This document shows, piece by piece, positions 6,754 through 15,397 of a stretch of 29,036 nt of DNA. The DNA is taken from the NCBI GenBank assembly GCA_964407285.1, contig CAYOVG010000036.1, positions 1 through 29,036 on the forward strand, in the 5' to 3' direction. Source of the stretch: CAYOVG01 sp964407285. GTDB taxonomy: Bacteria; Desulfobacterota; Syntrophobacteria; Syntrophobacterales; Syntrophobacteraceae. The notes under the pieces were generated by a model that was not told where the DNA came from, ran no database searches, and saw only the letters and a program-made list of their open reading frames with translations. Numbering within the stretch: position 1 is the first letter of the stretch; every line of letters starts with the position of its first letter. The translations under genes were made by a program, and so were the position numbers.

Positions 6754-9219
6754 ATGGTAGAGGAAAAAAAGAATGAAACCGGCGTATCCGGCCCTATCGC
6801 GGCGCTCGAGCATGCGGAGCGGTCCCTGCGCGAACGGGAAATGCAGTACAGGGCGGTCATAGAGACTTCGGCGGACGGGTTCTGGATGACGGACGTGCGG
6901 GGAAATCTCCTGGAAGTAAACGATGCGTACATTCGCCGTTCCGGCTACAGCCGCGAGGAATTGCTCACCATGCGCATCCGGGACCTCGATGCCCGGGAAG
7001 CCGAAGGGGAAATGGAACGTCATATCGACCGGATCATGCGGGACGGAAGCGATCTCTTCGAAACCGTACACCGCGCCAGGGACGGCGCCCTGTGGCCGGT
7101 TGAGGTCAATGCCGCATACTGGCCCGACGCGGGCGGAAGGCTCTTCGTGTTTCTGCGGGACATCAACAGGCGGCGACGCTTCGAGGCCTTGCTGCGCGCG
7201 CGTGCGCAACTATCGGAACTGGCCTTGCATTCCGACCTCGACGGACTCATGCGGAAGGCCCTCGACATGGCCGAGTCCTTTACGGGAAGCTGCGTGGGTT
7301 TCTTTCACCTGGTGGATGAGAACCAGGAGAACCTCACCCTGCAGGCATGGTCGACCAACACCCTGAAGCACATGTGCAAAGCGGAGGGCAAGGGTCTGCA
7401 CTATCCGGTGAGCCGGGCCGGGGTCTGGATGGACTGTTTCCATGGAAGGAAACCCGTTATCCACAACGATTATGAGAGCCTGATGCACAGGAAGGGAGCG
7501 CCTCCCGGGCACGTGCCGGTAGAGCGTGAACTTGTCGTCCCTGTCATGAGAGACGGCCTGGTGACGGCGGTCATGGGCGTGGGAAACAAGCAGGAGGACT
7601 ACACCCATGAAGATGTGGAGGTAGTGCAGAACCTGGCGTCCATGGTCATGGACATGGTCGCTCGAAAGCGCTCGGAAAAGGCGTTGCACGAGAGCGAAGA
7701 ACAGTGCCGTCTCGCCCTCGAAGCCGGACAACTGGGCACGTGGCGCCACGATGTGGCGACGGACACGATCCATTTCGATGCCCGCGCCGGAGCCCATTAC
7801 GGCTTCGACGGTGGCGATGCGCCGCTTGCCGAAGTCCTTTCCCGCATTCACCCGGATGATGCCGTGCGGCTCAGGCAGAGCATCGCAGGCATGTTCGATC
7901 CGCGGACCACCAACGATTGCAGCAGCATCGAGTATCGCGTTGTCGATCCGGAAGGCGCGGTGCGCTGGCTGTCCGTCCAGTCGCGGGTATATTTCGAGGG
8001 CGAAGGCGCGGCGCGTTGGCCGGTCCTGCGCTTCGGCATCAGTCAGGATATTACCGAACGCCGAAATACCGAGACCCGCCTTATGCAGGCTCAGAAGATG
8101 GAGGCAATAGGCACGCTGGCGGGAGGCATAGCCCACGACTTCAATAACATACTGAGCGCGATCATCGGCTACACCGAAATCGCCCTGGACGATGCCCCGG
8201 ATAAGAGCGCCTATCGGGAGGATTTGCTCCAGGTGTTGAACGCCGGGTACAGGGCCAAGGAACTGGTCAAGCAGATTCTCACCTTCAGCCGCCAAAATCA
8301 GAAAGAATACCAACCGATTGAAGTCACCTATATCGTCAAGGAAGCCATCAAGATGCTTCGAGCGACTCTTCCCTCGACCATCGAGGTCCGGGTGAAGATC
8401 GCCGTGTCCCGGCAGAGCCGGATCATGGCGGACCCGACGGAGGTTCACCAGGTGATCGTAAACCTTTGCACCAATGCCGCTCACGCCATGCGCGAGAAGG
8501 GGGGGACCCTGGACCTGGAGCTTTCGGAAGTCGCTGTCGGGGAATCGAACCCGTTGCCGAACCCGGAACTTAATCCTGGCGAATACGTAAGGCTCGTGGT
8601 AAGAGACACGGGAATCGGAATGAGCGAAGAAATCATGCCTCGGATATTTCATCCCTTCTTCACCACCAAGTCGCGAGGCGAAGGTACCGGGATGGGGCTT
8701 TCCGTGGTCCACGGCATCGTGAAGAACTGCAAAGGGGTTATAGAGGTTCAAAGCAGCCCGGGAGAAGGCTCGACATTCAGCATCTATTTCCCGAGGGTGA
8801 CCCTGGAATTGTCCGGGCCGGTTGTCGATTCCGAGGACACCCCTTCGGGCAAGGGACATATCCTGTTCGTCGATGATGAAGAAGCGCTGGTCGAAATGGG
8901 AAAGAAGATGCTCCAATCGCTGGGCTATCAGGTCACTTCGACGACGAGCAGCCTGGACGCCCTGGAGGCCTTCAAAGCATTGCCCTACTTCTTCAATTTA
9001 CTGATAACCGACTACACCATGCCTCATATGACGGGTATCGACCTGACCAGGGAAGTCAAGCGTATCCGGCCCGGCATGCCCGTCATCGTTTGCAGCGGTT
9101 ACAACGAGGAAATCAACGAGAAAACGGCTTCGGCATACGACATCGAGGGATTCGTGTCCAAACCCTTCGACAGGCAAACCATAGCCAGAACCATAAAGGC
9201 GGTTCTCCGGGACGCGTGA
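6754..9219 (+). CDS. Soluble hybrid histidine kinase: PAS-GAF-PAS-HisKA-HATPase-REC
   Basis: An 821-residue cytoplasmic sensor kinase with its own receiver. Domains: PAS about 30-140, GAF about 150-310, second PAS about 315-445 (ending ISQDITERRNTETRLM), dimerisation domain with GGIAHDFNNILSA (phospho-accepting His461), HATPase with N-box NLCTNAAHAM, G1 DTGIGM and G2 GEGTGMGLSVVHG, and a C-terminal receiver (ILFVDDEE, acceptor Asp753 in ITDYTMP, KPF at the end). ATG 6754 is chosen because GGAAGGA (6739-6745) lies 8 bases upstream. ATG 6730 and 6562 have poor sites. No transmembrane segment is visible, so the input is probably intracellular and reaches the kinase through GAF/PAS. It lies 35 bases before a second hybrid kinase and probably shares its transcript. 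The output partner is not in the window. Confidence 0.9.
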   Translation: MVEEKKNETGVSGPIAALEHAERSLREREMQYRAVIETSADGFWMTDVRGNLLEVNDAYIRRSGYSREELLTMRIRDLDAREAEGEMERHIDRIMRDGSDLFETVHRARDGALWPVEVNAAYWPDAGGRLFVFLRDINRRRRFEALLRARAQLSELALHSDLDGLMRKALDMAESFTGSCVGFFHLVDENQENLTLQAWSTNTLKHMCKAEGKGLHYPVSRAGVWMDCFHGRKPVIHNDYESLMHRKGAPPGHVPVERELVVPVMRDGLVTAVMGVGNKQEDYTHEDVEVVQNLASMVMDMVARKRSEKALHESEEQCRLALEAGQLGTWRHDVATDTIHFDARAGAHYGFDGGDAPLAEVLSRIHPDDAVRLRQSIAGMFDPRTTNDCSSIEYRVVDPEGAVRWLSVQSRVYFEGEGAARWPVLRFGISQDITERRNTETRLMQAQKMEAIGTLAGGIAHDFNNILSAIIGYTEIALDDAPDKSAYREDLLQVLNAGYRAKELVKQILTFSRQNQKEYQPIEVTYIVKEAIKMLRATLPSTIEVRVKIAVSRQSRIMADPTEVHQVIVNLCTNAAHAMREKGGTLDLELSEVAVGESNPLPNPELNPGEYVRLVVRDTGIGMSEEIMPRIFHPFFTTKSRGEGTGMGLSVVHGIVKNCKGVIEVQSSPGEGSTFSIYFPRVTLELSGPVVDSEDTPSGKGHILFVDDEEALVEMGKKMLQSLGYQVTSTTSSLDALEAFKALPYFFNLLITDYTMPHMTGIDLTREVKRIRPGMPVIVCSGYNEEINEKTASAYDIEGFVSKPFDRQTIARTIKAVLRDA

Positions 9220-9254
9220 GTTGTCCATGCCGTGCCGTGAAGGAGGAGCAACCA

Positions 9255-12200
9255 GTGAGATACCGAACTCTTACGTTGCATGCCGGCGCTTCGAACCCGC
9301 GTGGACTGCGCAAGGCGCGGGACCTCTTCTTCGTTCTCCTTGCTTCGGCGCTGGTCCTGTCCGGCGCGGAAGAGATCTTCCATTCCCACGTTCGGAGCGC
9401 TTTCGCGCACACGGGCGACGGCCCCCGGGTGCTCGTGCTCCATTCCTACCACTCCGGTTTTCCCTGGACGGATAATGTGATGCACGGAATCGAATCGGCC
9501 TTTAAGGCCGCGGGGCGGGAGGTTGAATTCCATGTCGAGTACATGGATGCAAAGCGCCACCGGCCCGCCCGGCTTTTCCCCCTGCTGCGGGAAGCTTACC
9601 GGTTCAAGTATTCGAATCAGAAGCTGGACGCCGTTATCTGTTCGGATGACGCCGCGCTCGACTTTCTGCTCTCCCACCGGGATGAACTCTTTCCGGGCGT
9701 CCCCGTCGTTTTCTGCGGAATCAACGATTTCAGCGGGGATAGAATTTCGGGGCGTACGGGCTTTACGGGCGTGGTTGAAGATTTCGACCTGAAGAGCACG
9801 ATCGAAATCGCCTTGAAGCTCCATCCCGGAACGCGCCACATTGCCGTCGTGAGCGACAGTACGTCCACGGGGTCCGTCAACCTGGAAAGGTTCCGGGAGG
9901 TGGCGCCGCTTTTCAGCCGCCGCGTCGATTTTATCGAACTGGCCGCAATGACCGCGGAAGATCTTGTAAGTTCGCTTTCCGCACTCCCGCCCGACACCGT
10001 CGTTCTGCACCTCTCCTTCTACAAGGACGGAAACGGAAAGCTCTTCTCCGTCGAGGCGGGAAACCGGCTGGTGGCGGAGAGCAGCAAATTGCCGGTCTAC
10101 ACCGCCTGGGACTTCAACCTCGGTACGGGTGTCGTGGGCGGCATGATGGTGAGCGGCGTGCTCCAGGGGGAGACCGCGGCCCGGATAGCGCTGGAAATCC
10201 TCGACGGCCGTAGCGTGGATTCCATGCCCGTTCTTCTCCGGAGCCCCAACCGGTACATGTTCGACCACGAACAACTGGAGCGGTTCGGAATCGAGGAATC
10301 CCAACTTCCCGAAGGCAGCCTCACGATCAACGCGCCGGAAGACATCTATTCACGGCACAAGCGCCTGATCTGGACAGTGGCGGGGAGCATCGGCGTCCTT
10401 CTGGCGCTCGTTTTTCTGCTCGCGACGAACGTTCGCAGGAGAATCAGGGCGGAGAAGCTGCTCAGGAAGGCCCACGAGGAACTCGAGAACCGGGTACGGG
10501 AGAGGACGGCGGAGTTGCTCGCCGCCAATGCGAAACTGGCGCTGGAGATAGAGGAGAGAAAGCAGGTCGAGCGGAGCCTGAGGCAGTCGGAGTCGGAAAA
10601 GGCGGCCGTCCTCAATAACCTCCAGGACATCAATGTGAAGTACATGGACTCCGGAATGCGCATCCTCTGGGGAAGCAAGGCTTTGGAGCCCTATCTGTCG
10701 CCTTCTTCGGGCGAAGCAGGGAAAGGGATTCCCTGCTATCGGCTCGTTCAGGGAAAAGAATCTCCATGTCCCGACTGTATCGCTCGAAAGGCTATCGAAA
10801 CCGGAGAATTCCAGAAAGGAGAGTATCTCTCGCCGGACGGCAAATCCTGGCTGGGACGCGCCACTCCGCTCAAGGATGAATTCGGGAAGGTCACGAGCGT
10901 CGTTCACGTGAGCTTCGATATTACGGAAAAAAGGAGGATGGAGAACGCTCTGCATGAGAGCGAGGTCCTTCTGTCCCAAATATTCCGGTTGAGTCCGGCG
11001 CTCATCGTGATCAGCCGCCGAAGCGACGGATGCTACATAGACGTCAACGGGGCTTTCACCAGGTTGACGGGCTATGAGCGGGAGGAAGCGGTAGGAAGAA
11101 CATCCATCGAACTCGGTATATGGGAAGACCCGAACCAGCGTCGGAAAATGGTCGAATTGCTCCAAAGGGAAGGAGGAATCGACAACATGGAGGTGTCCTT
11201 CCGCCGAAAGTCGGGAGAAGTGTTCCCCGCCTTGTGCTCCGTGTCTCCCATTGAAGTCGGGGGCGAGGCGTGCATTATCTCGGTCGTGATGGACATCTCC
11301 GAACGCAAGCGCGACGAAAGGGAACGGATACTGCTGGAGCAGCGGTTGCAACAGTTGCAGAAAGCGGAAAGCCTGAGGAGAATGGCGGGGGCCATTGCCC
11401 ATCATTTCAACAATATGCTCGGAGCGGTGATCGGAAACCTGGAGCTTGCTCTCCTCGACCTTCCCGACCTCCCGCAACTGCGGGAGAGCATCGACGAAGC
11501 CCTGGAAGCCTCTCTCAGGGCGGCCGAAGTCAGCCGGTTCATGCTCACCTATGTCGGTCAAACGACCGGAATAAAGGAACCGATGGATGTCAACGAAGCG
11601 TGCGGGGAATCACTCTCTCTTCTCCAGGCATCCATGCAGGGTGGAGTGAGCATAAAGACGCTGCTTTCACCCGAACCGGCGGTCATTCAGTGCGATGCGG
11701 CGCATCTGAGGCAAATAGTGACCAACCTGGTTTCCAACGCCATGGAAGCGATCGGGGAAGGCGGCGGGGAAATCACGGTGGAAGTGAAAGCGGTAGCTGC
11801 CCCGGAAATCCGGGAGAACAGGTTCTTCCCGATGGACTGGAGGCCCTGGGCGGCGAATTACGTCCGCCTCTCCGTCGCCGATAACGGCTGCGGCATGGAC
11901 GAGGCGTCGCTGGCAAGCATCTTCGATCCCTTCTTTTCGACGAAATTCGCGAGGCAAGGTTTGGGTCTGGCCGTGGTTTTAGGGCTGGTGAGAACGTATG
12001 AGGGGGCAGTCGCCGTCGAGAGCCGGCCCGGACAGGGGGCGACATTCCGGGTGTTCTTTCCGCTGTTCGAGCAGGCGGAGCCCCGGGCCGGCCGGGAGTT
12101 GGTCCCCGCCGCGGGCGAAGTCGAAGACCGTGGAGTCGTCCTGGTGGTGGACGATGAACCGCTGGTTCGCAATGTGGCCGAGACCATGCTGAAGTGCTGG

Positions 12201-12497
12201 TTCGGCGGCAAGGTCCTTGCGGCGGGTGACGGCCCTGAAGCGCTGGAGTTGTTCCGCCGACGCATGAACGAGATCAGCCTCGTGCTTCTCGACCTCGGCA
12301 TGCCCGGAATGGACGGCCGGCAAACCCTGGAAGCCTTGAGAACGTTGCGGCCCGACGTCCCGGTCATCCTTGCAAGCGGCTATGAGGAGGAGCAGGTGAT
12401 GCAAAGCGACTATCCCGAGAAACCCCAGGCCTTTTTGCACAAACCCTACCGGATGGCGGATTTGAAAGCAGCTCTCGAAGCCGTGCGAAAGGTATGA
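9255..12497 (+). CDS. Membrane hybrid histidine kinase with periplasmic ABC-substrate-binding-like sensor
   Basis: A 1080-residue sensor. The N-terminal hydrophobic segment (about 24-38) and a second (about 368-395) bracket a periplasmic domain. That domain begins RVLVLHSYHSGFPWTDNVMH and has the look of the ABC-transporter substrate-binding family (PF04392-like). A long coiled coil follows, then PAS 1 (about 445-565) containing GIPCYRLVQGKESPCPDC with paired cysteines, PAS 2 (about 570-690), and HisKA with GAIAHHFNNMLGA (His near residue 715). The HATPase has NLVSNAMEAIGEG, DNGCGMD and QGLGLAVVLGLV. The receiver has VLVVDDEP, Asp near 1012 in LLDLGMPGMDG, and HKPY. GTG 9255 has AAGGAGGAG 6-8 bases upstream. 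It follows the previous kinase by 35 bases, suggesting an operon and possible signal integration. Confidence 0.9.
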   Translation: MRYRTLTLHAGASNPRGLRKARDLFFVLLASALVLSGAEEIFHSHVRSAFAHTGDGPRVLVLHSYHSGFPWTDNVMHGIESAFKAAGREVEFHVEYMDAKRHRPARLFPLLREAYRFKYSNQKLDAVICSDDAALDFLLSHRDELFPGVPVVFCGINDFSGDRISGRTGFTGVVEDFDLKSTIEIALKLHPGTRHIAVVSDSTSTGSVNLERFREVAPLFSRRVDFIELAAMTAEDLVSSLSALPPDTVVLHLSFYKDGNGKLFSVEAGNRLVAESSKLPVYTAWDFNLGTGVVGGMMVSGVLQGETAARIALEILDGRSVDSMPVLLRSPNRYMFDHEQLERFGIEESQLPEGSLTINAPEDIYSRHKRLIWTVAGSIGVLLALVFLLATNVRRRIRAEKLLRKAHEELENRVRERTAELLAANAKLALEIEERKQVERSLRQSESEKAAVLNNLQDINVKYMDSGMRILWGSKALEPYLSPSSGEAGKGIPCYRLVQGKESPCPDCIARKAIETGEFQKGEYLSPDGKSWLGRATPLKDEFGKVTSVVHVSFDITEKRRMENALHESEVLLSQIFRLSPALIVISRRSDGCYIDVNGAFTRLTGYEREEAVGRTSIELGIWEDPNQRRKMVELLQREGGIDNMEVSFRRKSGEVFPALCSVSPIEVGGEACIISVVMDISERKRDERERILLEQRLQQLQKAESLRRMAGAIAHHFNNMLGAVIGNLELALLDLPDLPQLRESIDEALEASLRAAEVSRFMLTYVGQTTGIKEPMDVNEACGESLSLLQASMQGGVSIKTLLSPEPAVIQCDAAHLRQIVTNLVSNAMEAIGEGGGEITVEVKAVAAPEIRENRFFPMDWRPWAANYVRLSVADNGCGMDEASLASIFDPFFSTKFARQGLGLAVVLGLVRTYEGAVAVESRPGQGATFRVFFPLFEQAEPRAGRELVPAAGEVEDRGVVLVVDDEPLVRNVAETMLKCWFGGKVLAAGDGPEALELFRRRMNEISLVLLDLGMPGMDGRQTLEALRTLRPDVPVILASGYEEEQVMQSDYPEKPQAFLHKPYRMADLKAALEAVRKV

Positions 12498-12535
12498 CAT
12501 CTACCCGGGGTCCGTCGCCCCGCCCTTTACCAGCA

Positions 12536-12600
12536 AAAACACGAAAAAACACGAAAACGATTGAAAGCAAAAGAAAGAACGAAAAAGACGGAAAAGAGAA
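12536..12600 (+). repeat. Solo CACGAAA-type purine-rich array
   Basis: Contains two close copies of CACGAAAA at 12540-12557 followed by AAAGAAAGAACGAAAAAGACG. It is similar in sequence and orientation to the left arm of the GxxExxY unit at 14855. It lies between the kinase stop (12497) and the oxidoreductase start (12738). A weak 5-bp hairpin (12506-12522) precedes it. Confidence 0.45.
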
Positions 12601-12737
12601 GAACTGTGTGGCCCGCCTGTCATAATCTGATTGAATCCCATACGATCCTATCATAAGATGCCGCCAAAATCCGGAGACGGTCGAAGAGAAGAAGACGGCT
12701 TACGTCGCATCAACTCAGATAAGTCAGGAGTACAACG

Positions 12738-14849
12738 GTGTCTTTCAAACAAGACGGTGTCTACCGTAGCGTATGCCGCATCTGCCACGGCGGATGCGCC
12801 GCGCGTTTGTTCGTGAACGGCGGAAAGGTGGTGAGGGTGAAGCCCGACCCCGATTCCCCCTTCAACCTGGGAAGGATGTGCGTGAAGGGGCTGAATACGC
12901 CCGAAATCATGTACCATCCGGACCGCCTGTTGAATCCTCTCAAGAGAACCGGACCCCGCGGAAGCAACAACTGGAAAGAAGTCTCCTGGGACGAAGCCCT
13001 GTCCGAAATCGCTCGTAAACTCGACCAAATCAGGGGGGAAAGCGGACGGGAAAGCGTCGCGCTCGGCCAGGGAACGGGAAGGCACCACTATTTCCACGTC
13101 ATCCGTTTCGCCAATACCTTCGGCACGCCGAACTGGTACGAGCCGGGACTGGCCAATTGCTTCATCCCCAGGATCACGGTGAGCAACCTCACCTACGGCG
13201 GGTACGTCGCCGCCGACTACTACGGAGACGTTCAGCCCGAGACCATCCTTTTCTGGGGACACAATCCCCTGATATCCAATCCGGACGGCGAACTGGGCTA
13301 CCCCGCCGAGCGCGCCCTGCGTTCGGGGGCCTTCGGCATCGCAATAGACCCTCGCCGGTCGGAGACGGCGCGCCTGTGCAAAATGTGGCTGCCCATACGA
13401 CCCGGCGCCGACGACGCCCTTGCCCTGGCGATGATTCACGTCATCGTGCGGGAGGGGATCCACGACCGGGAGTTCGTTGAAAAGTGGACGGCCGGTTTCC
13501 AGGAATTGAAGGAACACACGAAAGACTGCACCCCCGCATGGGCGGAGGAGATAACCGGAATTCCGGCGCTGGACATAGTAGCCGCCGCGCGAAGATATGC
13601 GCTGGGAAAACCCTCGGTCATCGAGTGGGGGGTGGCCATCGAGCAAAACCCCAACTGCCTGCAGACGGTGAGGGCCATCGCGCTCCTGCGGGGACTCACC
13701 GGAAACCTGGACGTGCCGGGCGGCGACATCTTCGGCATGGACATCATACGCCCCTACCCCGTCCTAAAGGACAAACTGCCCGAGGGGATGATCAAGAAGC
13801 GTATCGGGGCCGAAGACTTCAAGCTCCTGGGAGGTTTCAGGGCCTTCATGCCTTCCGCCCACATACCGGGCCTGTTCAGGGCCATGAGGACCGGCGACCC
13901 CTACCGCATCCGGGCGCTCCTCGTTTTCGGGAACAATCCGCTCCTGACCGTGGCCAACTCGCGTGGCGTGTACGATTCCTTGCTGGCCCTGGACCTTCTC
14001 GTCGTGAGCGATTTTTTCATGACTCCCACGGCGGCGCTGGCCGATTACGTGCTGCCCGCCGCCTTCTGGCCCGAAGTGGACCAGGTCATGGAGCTTCCCT
14101 TCGTCGCCGGCAACGCCGTCTTCGCCCAGCAGAAGGTGGCGCAGGTCGGCCTGTGCAGGCAAAACGAGGATATTCTCATCGATCTCGCCCGCAGGCTGGA
14201 CCTTTTCGGAGCGGACCAGGGCCTCGAGGACATCCTGAACTACAGGCTCCAGCCCCTGGGCGTAACCTTCGAGGAACTCAAGGAGAGATTCGTCATCCAC
14301 CCGCCGCACAGGTACCGCAAGTTCGAAGAGAAGGGATTCCGCACCCCGTCCCGGAAGGTGGAGCTTTACTGCAAGGCCCTGGCGCGGTCGGGCTACGACC
14401 CCTTGCCGTCCTACAAGGAACCGCCCGAAAGCCCCATGACGGAGCCCGAACTTGCGCGCGAATACCCGTACGTCCTGACCACCGGCGGCAGGCGGCCGGA
14501 GTACTTCCACAGCGAGCACCGGCAGGTGGAGACCCTGCGCCGAAGGCGGCCCAACCCGGTTGCGGAACTGCACCCGGACACCGCCCGGGAGCGGGGAGTT
14601 TCAAACGGGGACTGGATAACCGTGGCGTCGCCCAGGGGGAAAATCCGCATGCAGGCCGTGGTGACGGAAGACATCAAGGCGGGGGTCGTCAACGTGGACC
14701 ACGGATGGTGGTTTCCGGAAAGGGGAGCCTTCGACTTCGGGGTATTCGAATCCAATGCGAACGTGCTTACGTCGGATGCTCCGCCGTACGACCCGGCTTT
14801 TGGTTCGTACCAACTGCGGGGGCTCCTGTGCAACATCGAAAGGGAGTGA
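12738..14849 (+). CDS. Mo/W-bisPGD oxidoreductase, acetylene-hydratase-like size class, cytoplasmic
   Basis: A 703-residue catalytic subunit of the DMSO reductase superfamily. A 4Fe-4S site is formed by Cys13, Cys16, Cys20 and Cys48 (CRICHGGC then GRMCVKG). The core (SWDEALSEIARKL, FWGHNPLISNPDGELG, IDPRRSETARLCKMWLPIRP) and the C-terminal molydopterin-dinucleotide-binding domain (VLTTGGRRPEYFHSEHRQ to the end) are complete. Cys141 in GLANCFIPR sits where this family carries the metal-ligating Cys/Sec/Ser. No Tat signal is present, so it should act in the cytoplasm. Length and C-terminal layout recall acetylene hydratase, but the residue after the second cluster Cys is His17 rather than the catalytic Asp of that enzyme. 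GTG 12738 has TCAGGAG 7 bases upstream. No electron-transfer subunit is adjacent, and the substrate is unknown. Confidence 0.85.
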   Translation: MSFKQDGVYRSVCRICHGGCAARLFVNGGKVVRVKPDPDSPFNLGRMCVKGLNTPEIMYHPDRLLNPLKRTGPRGSNNWKEVSWDEALSEIARKLDQIRGESGRESVALGQGTGRHHYFHVIRFANTFGTPNWYEPGLANCFIPRITVSNLTYGGYVAADYYGDVQPETILFWGHNPLISNPDGELGYPAERALRSGAFGIAIDPRRSETARLCKMWLPIRPGADDALALAMIHVIVREGIHDREFVEKWTAGFQELKEHTKDCTPAWAEEITGIPALDIVAAARRYALGKPSVIEWGVAIEQNPNCLQTVRAIALLRGLTGNLDVPGGDIFGMDIIRPYPVLKDKLPEGMIKKRIGAEDFKLLGGFRAFMPSAHIPGLFRAMRTGDPYRIRALLVFGNNPLLTVANSRGVYDSLLALDLLVVSDFFMTPTAALADYVLPAAFWPEVDQVMELPFVAGNAVFAQQKVAQVGLCRQNEDILIDLARRLDLFGADQGLEDILNYRLQPLGVTFEELKERFVIHPPHRYRKFEEKGFRTPSRKVELYCKALARSGYDPLPSYKEPPESPMTEPELAREYPYVLTTGGRRPEYFHSEHRQVETLRRRRPNPVAELHPDTARERGVSNGDWITVASPRGKIRMQAVVTEDIKAGVVNVDHGWWFPERGAFDFGVFESNANVLTSDAPPYDPAFGSYQLRGLLCNIERE

Positions 14850-14854
14850 TTCGT

Positions 14855-14896
14855 AACCACGAAAGACACGAAAGGACACGAAAAAAAGAAAAAAAT
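14855..14896 (+). repeat. Left CACGAAA inverted arm of GxxExxY unit
   Basis: Three CACGAAA units with short purine spacers, followed by an A-rich tract. It pairs as an inverted repeat with 15325-15367. Confidence 0.6.
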
Positions 14897-14910
14897 CCCA
14901 GCAGGTGGGC

Positions 14911-15315
14911 ATGGTGGACTGCGAAGAGCAAATAAAACACGAGAAGATCCTCTATAAGGAAGAGTGTTACATTATCCAGGGAGCCGTCTTTGAAGTCTAC
15001 CGGGAGATGGGGTGTGGTTTTCTTGAAGCTGTCTATCAAGAATGCATGGAACACGAATTGAGAAGCCGGGGAGTTCCCTTTACGTCCCAGAGGGAACTGA
15101 AGCTCACTTACAAAGGCGTGGTGCTGGATCAAACATATAAACCTGACTTGATCTGCTACGATTCGATTATCGTGGAATTGAAGGCCGTCAAAGAGACGAC
15201 GCTCCAGCATGCTGCACAGGCGCTCAACTACCTGAAAGCGACGGGCATGAAGCTTGCCCTGTTGGTGAATTTCGGCTCTTTTCCCAAAGCCACCGTAAAG
15301 CGTCTGGCTCTATAA
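14911..15315 (+). CDS. GxxExxY family protein (PD-(D/E)XK_3-like)
   Basis: A 134-residue protein with the family-defining motif in MGCGFLEAVYQECMEHEL (G-x-x-E-x-x-Y). Downstream are the nuclease-fold-like KPDLICYDSIIVELKAV, which fits the D...E-x-K core of PD-(D/E)XK folds, and a C-terminal AAQALNYLKATGMKLALLVNFG. The family is widespread and often multicopy; its biological role is unresolved. The start is uncertain: ATG 14911 is preceded by AGGTGG only 2 bases away, and GTG 14905 is the alternative. It is the only gene inside the inverted CACGAAA arms and is in the same direction as both neighbours, but its bracketing suggests it was inserted rather than being part of their operons. Family assignment is firm; nuclease activity is inference. 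Confidence 0.85.
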   Translation: MVDCEEQIKHEKILYKEECYIIQGAVFEVYREMGCGFLEAVYQECMEHELRSRGVPFTSQRELKLTYKGVVLDQTYKPDLICYDSIIVELKAVKETTLQHAAQALNYLKATGMKLALLVNFGSFPKATVKRLAL

Positions 15316-15324
15316 GAGCATTAG

Positions 15325-15367
15325 ATTCTTTCGTTTCTTTTTTCGTGCTTTTCGTGTTTTTCGTGGT
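15325..15367 (-). repeat. Right CACGAAA inverted arm of GxxExxY unit
   Basis: Read on the minus strand it starts ACCACGAAAAACACGAAAAG and ends in an A/G-rich tail. It matches the left arm at 14856-14896 nearly base for base, with a few substitutions and short gaps. Confidence 0.6.
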
Positions 15368-15397
15368 CAAATCTTTTGCGGTCATTGTGGAGGGGGG

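Larger units (their letters stand above)
14855..15367. mobile_element. Candidate mobile unit: GxxExxY gene between inverted CACGAAA arrays
   Basis: The left arm (14856-14896) and the reverse complement of the right arm (15325-15367) are nearly the same sequence. Both begin ACCACGAAA and continue as repeated CACGAAA units into an A/G-rich tail. The roughly 40-bp arms enclose just one gene, the GxxExxY protein. No target-site duplication was evident. The unit sits 5 bases after the oxidoreductase stop and 30 bases before the split-ATPase operon. That it moves or has moved is inference. Confidence 0.5.

Noticed and set aside
12738..14849. Acetylene hydratase identity for the Mo/W enzyme
   Set aside because: The catalytic Asp following the second cluster cysteine is replaced by His17, so the activity should not be assumed.
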